A DNA stretch of 64,000 nucleotides from Clostridiales bacterium (GTDB lineage Bacteria > Bacillota > Clostridia > Oscillospirales > Acutalibacteraceae), in assembly GCA_012839345.1 (NCBI GenBank), contig DUNN01000012.1, forward strand, positions 62,001-126,000, given 5' to 3'. Within the stretch, counting starts at the first letter, position 1, and each line of letters begins with the position of its first letter. This document shows, piece after piece, positions 44,381 to 52,952 of this stretch. The notes beneath the pieces were generated by a model. It did not search any database. It saw nothing but the letters and a program-made list of their open reading frames with translations, and was not told the origin of the DNA. A program made the position numbers and the translations under genes.

Positions 44381-44409
44381 TTGACAGAGAAGTCATTCTG
44401 TATTACCAT
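44381..44409 (+). promoter_or_regulatory. Promoter of the aromatic amino acid operon
   Basis: TTGACA (44381-44386) and TACCAT (44404-44409) have a 17-base spacer. The expected transcript begins near 44416, about 24 bases before the leader-peptide ATG and about 300 bases before aroF. Confidence 0.65.
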
Positions 44410-44439
44410 TTTAAACAAGATTATTAAAGGAGTATTGCG

Positions 44440-44550
44440 ATGAGCTTCATTGCCGCTACTGCACGATTTACAGGTTATGGTTACCCCCGCTATTTTTGGC
44501 GTGGGCTTTTCGTGCATGCAATGAAACTGACTGCAAGCTTTTACGTGTGA
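44440..44550 (+). CDS. Aromatic-rich leader peptide of the aro operon (attenuator)
   Basis: This 36-codon ORF has AAAGGAG (44426-44432) about 7 bases before its ATG. Ten residues are aromatic: Phe at 3, 10, 19, 24 and 34; Tyr at 13, 15, 18 and 35; Trp at 20. The dense block 'YGYPRYFW' spans codons 13-20. It directly precedes a terminator and then DAHP synthase. By analogy with pheA/trp leaders, ribosome stalling at Phe/Tyr/Trp codons would set the RNA fold downstream. It is probably not a functional protein in itself. Confidence 0.75.
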   Translation: MSFIAATARFTGYGYPRYFWRGLFVHAMKLTASFYV

Positions 44551-44638
44551 AAAAATCAAGCCGGATACGCCCACCTTTTGGGCACTGAAAAACGGTTGAT
44601 ATTTTTAGCGGAGCTGATGTCAGCTCCGCTATTTTTTT
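44551..44638 (+). promoter_or_regulatory. Attenuator: competing hairpins and terminator before aroF
   Basis: The terminator is AGCGGAGCTGA (44607-44617) with TCAGCTCCGCT (44620-44630), then seven T. Before it, GCCC/GGGC (44569-44583) sits inside an AATCAA-CCG/CGG-TTGAT stem (about 44553-44600). Alternatives involve the leader ORF. GTGGGC (44501-44506) can pair with GCCCAC (44569-44574), and CCGCTA (44487-44492) can pair with TAGCGG (44606-44611), the terminator's left arm. CCGCTATTTTT occurs both in the leader codons (44487-44497) and at the end of the terminator (44626-44636). Confidence 0.65.
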
Positions 44639-44718
44639 ACACTTTCATGTCGAACCGCTGACGCGGTTCTGGGGAACCTACCCACAGCACAACCGAAAAA
44701 TTTTTGGAGGAATGAAAC

Positions 44719-45744
44719 ATGATTATCGTACTGAAACCGGGGTGTACCACAGAACAGACCGAGGAGTTTGCCCAATCACTGGAAAACGAATACCACATTA
44801 AAGTAAACACCTGGGTAGGAACCCAGAGCACCGTACTAGGACTGATTGGGGATACTTCCGTGATTGATATTGATTCCGTCGCTGCACAGGAAATTGTGGA
44901 AAGCGTAAAGCGGGTTCAGGAGCCTTACAAAAAAGCGAATCGGAAGTTTCACCCGGACAATACCATTATTACACTTCCCAACGGGCAGAGCATCGGCGGG
45001 AACGGTCTTGCCCTGATTGCCGGGCCGTGCTCGGTAGAAAGCGAAGAACAGATCTGCGGTGTGGCGCAGCGGGTCAAGGCGGCGGGCGCACAGTTTTTGC
45101 GCGGCGGAGCCTTTAAACCGAGAACCTCGCCCTATGCGTTCCAGGGGCTGAAAGCGGAAGGACTGGAACTGCTGATGGAGGCCAAAAAGCAAACCGGGCT
45201 TCCGATTGTTACAGAACTGATGGACGTGCGCCACATCGAACTGTTTTTAAAAGACGGGGTTGACATCATCCAAGTGGGCGCACGGAACATGCAGAACTTT
45301 GAACTGCTGAAGGAACTGGGAAAAATCGACCGTCCAATTCTGCTGAAGCGCGGTCTTTCCAACACCATTGAGGAACTGCTGATGAGCGCAGAATACATTA
45401 TGGCGGGCGGAAACGACAAGGTCATCCTGTGTGAACGTGGAATCCGCACATATGAAACCTACACCCGGAATACGCTCGACATTTCGGCGGTACCGATTCT
45501 GAAAAAGCTTTCCCACCTTCCGGTTGTGGTCGACCCAAGCCATGCTTCCGGCATCTCCTGGCTGGTGGAACCGCTGGCCCTCGCGGCCGTTGCGGCAGGT
45601 GCCGACGGTTTGATTATTGAAGTACACAACAACCCTTCCAAGGCCCTTTCGGACGGCGCACAGTCCCTGACACCGGATCAGTTTGACCGAGTGGCACAGC
45701 GGGTTAAGGCGGTGGCAAAAAGCTTTGGAAGAGTAGTAGATTAA
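44719..45744 (+). CDS. aroF: 3-deoxy-7-phosphoheptulonate (DAHP) synthase with N-terminal regulatory domain
   Basis: This 341-residue type I-beta DAHP synthase condenses PEP and erythrose-4-phosphate, the entry to the shikimate pathway. Residues 1 to about 70 form the ferredoxin-like domain ('MIIVLKPGCTTEQTEEFAQS') that in the Thermotoga enzyme binds Tyr/Phe for feedback inhibition. The barrel carries 'ALIAGPCSVESEEQI', 'LRGGAFKPRTSPYAFQG', 'NMQNFELLKELGK' and 'VVDPSHASG'. TTGGAGGAA precedes the ATG. It is first in aroF-tyrA-aroB-aroA-aroC-pheA. Leader attenuation plus feedback inhibition would give two levels of control. Confidence 0.95.
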   Translation: MIIVLKPGCTTEQTEEFAQSLENEYHIKVNTWVGTQSTVLGLIGDTSVIDIDSVAAQEIVESVKRVQEPYKKANRKFHPDNTIITLPNGQSIGGNGLALIAGPCSVESEEQICGVAQRVKAAGAQFLRGGAFKPRTSPYAFQGLKAEGLELLMEAKKQTGLPIVTELMDVRHIELFLKDGVDIIQVGARNMQNFELLKELGKIDRPILLKRGLSNTIEELLMSAEYIMAGGNDKVILCERGIRTYETYTRNTLDISAVPILKKLSHLPVVVDPSHASGISWLVEPLALAAVAAGADGLIIEVHNNPSKALSDGAQSLTPDQFDRVAQRVKAVAKSFGRVVD

Positions 45745-45846
45745 AGCGTTAAAATCTGATATAATGGTTCACAACATTCAGATATATCGGCAACGTGCCG
45801 AAAAACCGAAGAGAATTTACAAAATATCAGATTGGGGGAATGCCGC

Positions 45847-46683
45847 GTGAAAAAAAATATCGTCATTGTGGGGCTGGGACTGATTGGAGGATCGCTCGCG
45901 AAAGCGTTCCAAAAGTATAGTGAATGCTCGGTGGTAGGAATCGACCGGGACAAATCGGTGCTGAAAGCCGCCCTGGAAATCGGTGCCATCGATAAAATCG
46001 GAACGGATGATGACATCCGCAGCGCAGATGTGCTGTATTTGTGTCTCTACCCACAGGCGGATATCGATTTTGTCACCGCGCATCTTTCCCTGATCCGTCC
46101 CGGATGCCTGGTTACGGACACCTGCGGCATCAAGTCGGCAATCTGTTCCAAGCTGCCCCAAATCGCGGCAGAAAACGGATTTTCCTTTGTGGGCGGGCAC
46201 CCCATGGCGGGAAAAGAGCAAAACGGCTTTTCGGCAAGCGACGCGGACCTGTTTTTGGGCGCAAGCTACCTGATTGTCCCCTGCGGTGCCCCGGCACAGG
46301 CCGTGGACCTGCTGAAAGCGATTGCCGTGGAACTTGGGTTCGGCGGCACGGTGGTGACCACGCCGGAACACCACGACAGCATGATTGCGTTTACCAGCCA
46401 GCTCCCCCATGTGCTCGCATGCGCTTATGTGATGAGCCCGCGTTGCCCGGAGCACAACGGGTACTCCGCCGGCAGTTACCGCGACGTTTCCCGGGTAGCA
46501 AATATTAATGAAACGCTCTGGACCGAGCTGTTTATCGATAACAAAACACACCTGACGGAAGAGCTGGATACCCTAATCGGCCATATTACAGAAATTAAGG
46601 ACGCGGTGGCGCGCAGCGATGCGGAAACGCTGCGTTCCCTCCTGCGGCAGGGCAGACTGGTAAAAGAAAGGCTTGGTGAATAA
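45847..46683 (+). CDS. tyrA: Prephenate dehydrogenase
   Basis: This 278-residue NAD-dependent enzyme leads to 4-hydroxyphenylpyruvate for tyrosine. The Rossmann motif is 'IVGLGLIGGSLAKAFQ', and substrate blocks are 'GGHPMAGKEQNGFSAS' and 'FTSQLPHVLA'. There is no ACT domain. The start is GTG at 45847 with a GGGGGAA site 6 bases upstream; the frame is open to a TTG at 45832. Its stop overlaps the aroB ATG (TAATG). Confidence 0.93.
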   Translation: MKKNIVIVGLGLIGGSLAKAFQKYSECSVVGIDRDKSVLKAALEIGAIDKIGTDDDIRSADVLYLCLYPQADIDFVTAHLSLIRPGCLVTDTCGIKSAICSKLPQIAAENGFSFVGGHPMAGKEQNGFSASDADLFLGASYLIVPCGAPAQAVDLLKAIAVELGFGGTVVTTPEHHDSMIAFTSQLPHVLACAYVMSPRCPEHNGYSAGSYRDVSRVANINETLWTELFIDNKTHLTEELDTLIGHITEIKDAVARSDAETLRSLLRQGRLVKERLGE

Positions 46684-47768
46684 TGGAACTGACGGTAAAA
46701 ACCTCCCATCCTTATAAAATAAGGATTGAAAGCGGCTGTCTAAATCAAGTTGGCATGCACGCGGGGCAGCTGTTCCCCGCTGGCGCAAAAGCCATGATCG
46801 TTGGCGATACGAATGTTTTGCCGATTTACGGCGATGCGGTGGAACACGCGCTGACACAAAACGGATTTTCGTGCTTCCGGTTCATGTTCCCAGCCGGGGA
46901 GCAATCCAAGCGGCTGTCGGTGGTGGAACAGATTTACTGCGCGCTGGCAGACAGCCGGTTCACCCGGAGCGACTTTATTGTGGCGCTGGGCGGCGGTGTT
47001 ACCGGCGACATGGCAGGCTTTGCCGCTGCAACGTTTCTGCGCGGCATCCGGTTTCTTCAAATTCCCACTTCCCTGCTAGCGCAGATTGACTCCTCCGTGG
47101 GCGGAAAAACCGGTGTGGACCTGCCGCAGGGCAAAAATCTGGTCGGCGCGTTCCACCAGCCAAGCCTGGTGCTGATCGACCCACAGACGCTTGCCACACT
47201 GCCCCCGCGCTATTTTTCTGACGGGATGGGGGAAGCGGTGAAATACGGCTGTATTAAAAGCCGCGCGCTGTTCGACCTGCTCCGCACTGCCGGGGAAAAC
47301 GTGGGTTCCGACCCGGCATTTCTGGAAAAAATGATTACCGACTGCGTCGATATCAAACGAGAAGTCGTGGAACACGACGAACTGGACACCGGCGAGCGTA
47401 TGCTTTTGAACTTCGGCCACACGTTCGGCCACGCGCTGGAAAAGCTGTATGACTTCCGGAAGCTGTCCCACGGGGAAGCCGTCGGCATCGGAATGGTGAT
47501 GATGACCCGGCTGAGCGAAAAAGCGGGCCTGACCAAACCGGGCACTGCGGATGAGATTGCCGAGGTTCTGCAAAAGTACCAACTGCCGGTTTGTGATGAA
47601 ATGGGGCTGGAAAAGATTTTTGAAGCGACCGCGGTCGATAAGAAAAGCAACGGGCATTCCCTCCGCGTAATCCTGCTGAAAGAAATCGGCAGCAGCCTGA
47701 TTCAAACCTACAGCAGAGAAGAATTTTCCAAGTTCTGCGGGCTAAAGGACGGTATGTGGCATGAATGA
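46683..47768 (+). CDS. aroB: 3-dehydroquinate synthase
   Basis: This 361-residue NAD- and metal-dependent enzyme converts DAHP to 3-dehydroquinate. Motifs are 'VALGGGVTGDMAGFAAATFL', 'TSLLAQIDSSVGGKTGVDLP' and the metal-site 'LNFGHTFGHALE' with 'SHGEAVGIGM'. It overlaps tyrA at its start and aroA by 8 bases at its end. Confidence 0.95.
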   Translation: MELTVKTSHPYKIRIESGCLNQVGMHAGQLFPAGAKAMIVGDTNVLPIYGDAVEHALTQNGFSCFRFMFPAGEQSKRLSVVEQIYCALADSRFTRSDFIVALGGGVTGDMAGFAAATFLRGIRFLQIPTSLLAQIDSSVGGKTGVDLPQGKNLVGAFHQPSLVLIDPQTLATLPPRYFSDGMGEAVKYGCIKSRALFDLLRTAGENVGSDPAFLEKMITDCVDIKREVVEHDELDTGERMLLNFGHTFGHALEKLYDFRKLSHGEAVGIGMVMMTRLSEKAGLTKPGTADEIAEVLQKYQLPVCDEMGLEKIFEATAVDKKSNGHSLRVILLKEIGSSLIQTYSREEFSKFCGLKDGMWHE

Positions 47769-48999
47769 AAACCAAACGGTCACCATACAGCCCGGCGTTC
47801 TGAACGGCAGGATTCTTCCCCCGCCCTCCAAAAGCGCCGCGCACCGCGCAATCATTTGTTCCGCTCTTGCGGGCGCAGCCGCACCGTTTTCCCAGGAAGA
47901 ACCGCTGAGCGAGGACATTTTAACCACCTTGCGCGCCATGCAGGAGATCCGCGCTTACCGCGGCGGCACACTGCAAATTGACTGCGGGGAATCCGGGTCC
48001 ACCCTCCGCTTCCTGATTCCGGTCGCGGCGGCGCTCGGCATCCCGGCGGAATTCACCGGCCGGGGCAGGCTGCCGGAACGCCCGATCGGCGTGTATGCCG
48101 AGTGCCTTCCAGCGCACGGCGTTTCGTGCACGACCGCCGGGGGACTTCCACTGACCATTCATGGGCAGCTGCGCCCCGGAACGTTTCCCGTTCCGGGCAA
48201 CATCAGTTCCCAGTTTATTACCGGACTGCTGCTCGCCCTTCCGCTGCTGAACGGCGACAGCGAGCTGCTTTTAACTTCTCCGCTGGAAAGCGCGGGATAT
48301 GTGGACATGACGTTGGAAATTCTGCACGACTTCGGCATTGCCGTGGAGCGAACGGAAAACGGCTGGCACGTTGCGGGGAACCAAACCTTCCGCACACGGG
48401 AATACCGTGTGGAGCGTGATTGGTCCCAGGCCGCGTTTTTCCTCGCAGCGGGCGCGCTGGGCAGCTCTATCACGCTGGAAGGACTGAACCCTGCTTCCGC
48501 ACAAGGAGATCGCGCGGCGGAAACGCTTTTCCATGCGTTCGGGGCAAATGTACACTGGGAGGGAACGCTTCTTTCCGTTTCCCCGGGGAATCTGCACGGC
48601 GTCGAAATCGACGCGGCGCAGATTCCGGACTTAGTTCCCGCGTTGGCAGCCACCGCAGCGTTGTGCGGGGGAACAACCCGCATTTACAACGCGCGGCGCC
48701 TGCGCATCAAGGAAAGCGACCGGCTCGCCGCCATGGCGGACGGACTGAACCGGCTGGGCAGCAGGGTTACGGAACTGCCGGACGGCCTGCTGATTGAGGG
48801 CGTGCCGCGTCTGCGCGGCGGTTCGGCACTGGGGTATAACGACCACCGCGTGGTAATGGCACTCTCCATAGCGGCATTGAACGCTGACGCGCCCGTGACG
48901 ATTACCGACGCGCAGAGCATTCGAAAAAGTTACCCGTCATTTTTTCAGGATTTTCAAGCATTAGGAGGGAAAGCCAATGTCATCCACATGGGGGAATAA
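47761..48999 (+). CDS. aroA: 3-phosphoshikimate 1-carboxyvinyltransferase (EPSP synthase)
   Basis: This 412-residue two-domain enzyme joins PEP to shikimate-3-phosphate. Blocks are 'PPPSKSAAHRAIICSAL', 'GESGSTLRFLIPVAAALG', 'NISSQFITGLLLALPLL', 'IKESDRLAAMADGL' and 'YNDHRVVMALSIAAL'. 'SKSAAHR' replaces the commoner 'KSISHR' and the protein is slightly short, placing it in a divergent clostridial group. It overlaps both neighbours. Confidence 0.94.
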   Translation: MNENQTVTIQPGVLNGRILPPPSKSAAHRAIICSALAGAAAPFSQEEPLSEDILTTLRAMQEIRAYRGGTLQIDCGESGSTLRFLIPVAAALGIPAEFTGRGRLPERPIGVYAECLPAHGVSCTTAGGLPLTIHGQLRPGTFPVPGNISSQFITGLLLALPLLNGDSELLLTSPLESAGYVDMTLEILHDFGIAVERTENGWHVAGNQTFRTREYRVERDWSQAAFFLAAGALGSSITLEGLNPASAQGDRAAETLFHAFGANVHWEGTLLSVSPGNLHGVEIDAAQIPDLVPALAATAALCGGTTRIYNARRLRIKESDRLAAMADGLNRLGSRVTELPDGLLIEGVPRLRGGSALGYNDHRVVMALSIAALNADAPVTITDAQSIRKSYPSFFQDFQALGGKANVIHMGE

Positions 49000-50053
49000 G
49001 ATTAAAATATCGATTTTCGGGGAAAGCCATGGAAAAGCGATTGGCGTAGTGCTGGACGGCCTGCCTGCAGGGGAACCCATTGATTTTGACGCCGTCGCAC
49101 TGCAAATGGCTCGGCGCGCCCCGGGCCGGGACCGCTCCAGCACGCCGCGCAGGGAAGCCGACCTTCCCACCGTTTTAAGCGGTATGCTAAACGGAAAAAC
49201 TACCGGGGCGCCGCTCTGCGCCATCATCGAAAATACCAGCACCAAGTCCGGCGACTATGGAAACCTCGATATTGTGCCAAGGCCCGGTCACTCCGACTAC
49301 CCCGCGTTTGTCCGCTATGAAGGGTACAACGATGTCCGCGGCGGCGGGCATTTTTCCGGGCGGCTGACCGCCCCGCTTGTGTTTGCCGGTGCCGTCTGCC
49401 GCCAGATTTTGGAACGGCGGGGCATTCTCATCGGCGCGCACGTTGCTTCCATTTCTACGGTTCAGGACGACGCCTTTGACCCGGTGCAGATTCCGGAAGA
49501 GCTGATTCGCCGTTTGTCTTCGGTTTACTTTCCCGTCCTGCGTGCCGGGGCAGAAGCTGAAATGCGGCAAGTCATAGAGCAGGCGCGCCTTGCGCTCGAC
49601 AGCGTGGGCGGCGTGGTGGAATGTGCCGTCATCGGCCTGCCCGCCGGAATCGGCGGGCCGCTGTTCGGCGGAATCGAGCCGATGCTTGCCTCCATGCTGT
49701 TCGGTATTCCGGCGTGCAAGGGCGTGGAGTTCGGCGCCGGGTTCGGCGCGGCGCAGCTGCACGGCAGCGAAAACAATGACCCGTATGAAATCACGGAATA
49801 TGGCGAGATCCACACTAAGACAAACCACGCGGGTGGAATTCTGGGCGGAATTTCCACCGGTATGCCGGTCGTGTTCCGCGCCGCGTTCAAGCCGACCTCA
49901 TCCATCGGCCGCGAACAGGACAGCGTGAATTTGCAGACGGGCAAAAACACCAAGCTGAATGTACATGGCCGCCACGACCCCTGCATTGTTCCGCGCGCCG
50001 TTCCAGTGGTGGAAGCCGCCGCTGCGATAGCGCTGCTAGATATGGTACTATAG
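48977..50053 (+). CDS. aroC: Chorismate synthase
   Basis: This 358-residue FMN-dependent enzyme makes chorismate. The signature runs 'FGESHGKAIGVVLDGLPAG', 'RPGHSDYPAFVRYEGYNDVR', 'GGGHFSGRLTA' and 'GRHDPCIVPRAVPVVEA'. The start overlaps aroA by 23 bases, and AGGAGGGAA inside aroA serves as its ribosome binding site. Confidence 0.96.
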   Translation: MSSTWGNKIKISIFGESHGKAIGVVLDGLPAGEPIDFDAVALQMARRAPGRDRSSTPRREADLPTVLSGMLNGKTTGAPLCAIIENTSTKSGDYGNLDIVPRPGHSDYPAFVRYEGYNDVRGGGHFSGRLTAPLVFAGAVCRQILERRGILIGAHVASISTVQDDAFDPVQIPEELIRRLSSVYFPVLRAGAEAEMRQVIEQARLALDSVGGVVECAVIGLPAGIGGPLFGGIEPMLASMLFGIPACKGVEFGAGFGAAQLHGSENNDPYEITEYGEIHTKTNHAGGILGGISTGMPVVFRAAFKPTSSIGREQDSVNLQTGKNTKLNVHGRHDPCIVPRAVPVVEAAAAIALLDMVL

Positions 50054-50183
50054 GGTTGCTTTCCAATAAAAGTGTTCCCATTGTCAAAAAGGCGGGACTG
50101 ATTTTCGTCCCGCCGGAACCCCGTTGGCAAACGAATCCATAATAATCTGAATATAAATAATTTAAAACTGAGGGATGCATAAA
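50054..50183 (+). other. aroC-pheA intergenic hairpin
   Basis: GGCGGGAC (50091-50098) pairs with GTCCCGCC (50107-50114). No T-run follows, so it is not a typical terminator. It could stabilise or separate the upstream mRNA; pheA is most likely still read from the operon promoter. Confidence 0.45.
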
Positions 50184-51317
50184 ATGACGCTGGATGAAAT
50201 TCGAACGGAAATTGATTCCATTGACGAGCAGTTGCTGCCTCTCCTGATTAAGCGCATGAAGTGTGCGGAACAGGTTGCCGAAATCAAACGGCAGGGCGGC
50301 CTTCCCGTTTACGACCCGGAACGTGAACAAGAAATACTGAACCGCACGGAAAAAGACGCCGGAAAATACGGGAACGAAGCGCGCATTCTTTACTCCACAC
50401 TGATGGATTTGAGCAGGGCGCGCCAGCACACGCTGCTTGGCACCGGAAATGTGCTTCGCAGCCAGATTGCAGCGGCAGACCCCGCACTAGAGAAGTGTGA
50501 CACAATTGCCTGCCTGGGTGAAATTGGTTCGTTTTCTCACGAAGCGGCCATGGAACTTTATCCCGACGCAAACCCTCTTTTCTTTGAACATTTCAGCGGG
50601 ATATTCGCCGCGGTAGAAAGCGGCGACGCCGACATTGGCATTGTCCCCGTGGAAAACTCTTCCGCCGGTTCGGTCAGCGAAGTTTATGACCTGATTCTAA
50701 AATACCGTTTTTACATTGCCGCGGCCATCACGCTCCGGGTGCATGACTGCCTTGCCTGCACACAGGGAAGCAACCCCGAAGAGATTAAAACTGTGTATTC
50801 ACATCCGCAAGCGCTGGCACAGTGCTCCCAATATATTGAGATGCATCACTTAAACCCGGTAAAATTCAGCAGCACCGCGCGCGCCGCTCAGATGGTTGCC
50901 CAATGGAACGAACCCGGTATTGCCGCCGTCTGCTCCGAACAAGCGGCAGCCCAATACGGCCTGCGGGTTCTGGAGCGGAATATTCAGAACAGCGCCAACA
51001 ACTGCACCCGCTTCATCGTCATCAGCCGCAGGATGGTGATTCCGAAATCCGCGGGGAAAATCAGCCTGTGCTTTTCCCTGCCGCATCAGACCGGCTCGCT
51101 CTACAAGATTCTTTCCCGCTTTGCGGTGGCGGGCCTGAACCTGACCAAAATTGAAAGCCGCCCGATCGCCAACCGGACCTTTGAATACGACTTTTATCTG
51201 GACTTTACTGGTAATATTCGGGAAGAGCCCACACAAAACCTGATTTTATCGCTTTACGATGAACTGCCGCGCTTTTCTTTTCTGGGGAATTATGTGGAAT
51301 ATGAATCCAACTTATAA
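50184..51317 (+). CDS. pheA: Bifunctional chorismate mutase / prephenate dehydratase
   Basis: This 377-residue enzyme takes chorismate to phenylpyruvate. Residues 1-90 are an AroQ-type mutase ('LDEIRTEIDSIDEQLLPLLI', 'YDPEREQEILNR'). The dehydratase follows ('CLGEIGSFSHEAAMEL', 'VPVENSSAGSVSEVYD', and 'NCTRFIVISR' with the catalytic TRF). The C-terminal ACT domain has 'NLTKIESRP', the Phe-binding motif, so feedback inhibition by Phe is expected. GAGGG 9 bases upstream favours the ATG at 50184 over 50175. Confidence 0.95.
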   Translation: MTLDEIRTEIDSIDEQLLPLLIKRMKCAEQVAEIKRQGGLPVYDPEREQEILNRTEKDAGKYGNEARILYSTLMDLSRARQHTLLGTGNVLRSQIAAADPALEKCDTIACLGEIGSFSHEAAMELYPDANPLFFEHFSGIFAAVESGDADIGIVPVENSSAGSVSEVYDLILKYRFYIAAAITLRVHDCLACTQGSNPEEIKTVYSHPQALAQCSQYIEMHHLNPVKFSSTARAAQMVAQWNEPGIAAVCSEQAAAQYGLRVLERNIQNSANNCTRFIVISRRMVIPKSAGKISLCFSLPHQTGSLYKILSRFAVAGLNLTKIESRPIANRTFEYDFYLDFTGNIREEPTQNLILSLYDELPRFSFLGNYVEYESNL

Positions 51318-51326
51318 CACCGGCTG

Positions 51327-51377
51327 AAAAGCACCGGCTTGCGGAAAACAAATGTCCGCAGGCTGGTGCTTTTTTAT
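51327..51377. terminator. Terminator of the aromatic operon
   Basis: AAAAGCACCGGCTTGCGGA and TCCGCAGGCTGGTGCTTTT form a long stem with a few mismatches, followed by a T-rich tail on the plus strand. The stop of the convergent VOC gene lies within the tail, so it likely serves both units. Confidence 0.8.
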
Positions 51378-51871
51378 TTTCGTTTGCAGTAAGGCGGTCT
51401 TTTCTTCGTACTGTGGTGTTCCATGCATTCGGTGCACTTTCCATGACGCGGGCATTTCACACGCTTACAAGGGCATTGTGTAGTTCCGCTTTCGAGCAGG
51501 AGGGGCTCTTGTGCCAGCGGGCTGTAAACCTCAATGTCGTTGCCTTCGGAATCCGTAAATTCAAATACAAGGTTGTCACCGATCTGTTTCAGCGGAAAAA
51601 CTATCGGTCTTCCCATTTCGATGACCTTTTTCCGGACAGATTCGATATTGTTCGTTTCAAAGCTGGGCAGGCAGTTGTCGCCCCATACGGCGGTTTCGCC
51701 CATCAAATCCGGCTGAAACAGGCAGTACCGGAATCCCCCAATGGAAAAAACCGAAAACACAGGGTCGTGTGTATCTGCCTTCTGCCCCAAAAATTCCTCG
51801 TAAAAACGGACAGCACGCTCCATGTCCTTAACACAGATATAGAGCGAATGAATGGAAATTTGATAATCCAT
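51374..51871 (-). CDS. VOC-superfamily (glyoxalase-like) protein with Cys-rich C-terminal tail
   Basis: This 165-residue protein starts with a glyoxalase/bleomycin-resistance fold ('ISIHSLYICVKDMERAVRFY', 'FEFTDSEGNDIEVYSP'). The last 35 residues add a cysteine/histidine cluster: 'CPCKRVKCPRHGKCTECMEH' and then 'PPYCKRK', a probable metal-binding knuckle seen in some clostridial proteins. The ATG at 51871 has AAAGGGTGG upstream; the frame is open to 51961. The substrate is unknown. Confidence 0.8.
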   Translation of the reverse strand: MDYQISIHSLYICVKDMERAVRFYEEFLGQKADTHDPVFSVFSIGGFRYCLFQPDLMGETAVWGDNCLPSFETNNIESVRKKVIEMGRPIVFPLKQIGDNLVFEFTDSEGNDIEVYSPLAQEPLLLESGTTQCPCKRVKCPRHGKCTECMEHHSTKKRPPYCKRK

Positions 51872-52031
51872 AAAATACCACCCTTTAAATTCACAGCTTT
51901 CGCAACGCCGATCAATATGCTCTCCATTGCGAACGACGGTGAAATGATGAGATTCCCGCATCTCCTAACAATATACAACCGTATACATATGATCGCACAA
52001 GAAACAGGACAACGTTTTATCTTATTTATCG

Positions 52032-52952
52032 CTATTTTTTCAGCTTTGCGGCAAGGGCCACCCAGCCGCGTTCGGTTTTGCGGTCAAAAACCTCGAATTT
52101 GCCTTCCAGTGCGCGCAGTACGTCTGCTTCACGGGTGTCAATAATTCCGCTCATCAGGTACACGGAATCCGGGAACAGGAACTGCTCGATGTCTTCCGTG
52201 AGTTTCACAATCACATCCGCCACAATGTTCGCAACCACTACGTGGAACCTGCCGTTGACCTTTTCGGTCAGGTCCCCGCAAATTCCGGTAAAGCGTTCCT
52301 GAACCTGGTTGCGCTCCGCATTCTGTATGGCGGTCTTTACCGCGAGCGGGTCAATGTCCACCCCAACGGCGTTGTGCGCCCCCAGCAGCAGGGCGGCTAC
52401 GGAAAGGATGCCGCTTCCGCAGCCCACATCCAGCACATCCATGCCGGGCTGAATGGTTTTTTCCAGCAGTTCCATGCAAAGCCGGGTTGTTTCGTGCGTG
52501 CCTGTGCCGAACGCAAGGCCAGGTTCCAGATTCAGCACCACGCGGTCGTCGGCCTCATACTCCTCTTCCCAAGTGGGGCGGATGAGCAGCTTTTCCCCCA
52601 CCGGAATCGGCTTAAAGTACTTTTTCCAGTTGTTAATCCAGTCCTCTTCCACGCAGTTTGCGGTGGTAATGGTGTGGCGGATTCCTTCTGCGTTATACCG
52701 TTCGCTCAAAAACGCAATGGCCTCTGCCGGGCTTTCCTCCGGGCTGATGTAGACATGCACCATCGCCTTGGTGCGGTCCTTTTTCAGAAGCTCTTCGTCA
52801 ATCAGGTCAATGTGTGCGATTTCCTTCGCTTCTTCCTCCAAGTGGGAATAGTCCTCAATATAAATCCCGTACGGTACCACCATCTGTGCAATATCGCTCG
52901 CGCGGTCGATTTCTGCGGCGTCCACCGTTACGGTTACTTCCGTCCAATCCAT
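52032..52952 (-). CDS. prmA: Ribosomal protein L11 methyltransferase
   Basis: This 306-residue enzyme methylates lysines and the N-terminus of L11 using SAM. An N-terminal substrate-recognition domain ('MDWTEVTVTVDAAEIDRASD') precedes the methyltransferase core 'VLDVGCGSGILSVAALLLGA' and 'VVANIVADVIVKL'. Its length is standard. AAAGGATGG precedes the ATG. Confidence 0.93.
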   Translation of the reverse strand: MDWTEVTVTVDAAEIDRASDIAQMVVPYGIYIEDYSHLEEEAKEIAHIDLIDEELLKKDRTKAMVHVYISPEESPAEAIAFLSERYNAEGIRHTITTANCVEEDWINNWKKYFKPIPVGEKLLIRPTWEEEYEADDRVVLNLEPGLAFGTGTHETTRLCMELLEKTIQPGMDVLDVGCGSGILSVAALLLGAHNAVGVDIDPLAVKTAIQNAERNQVQERFTGICGDLTEKVNGRFHVVVANIVADVIVKLTEDIEQFLFPDSVYLMSGIIDTREADVLRALEGKFEVFDRKTERGWVALAAKLKK

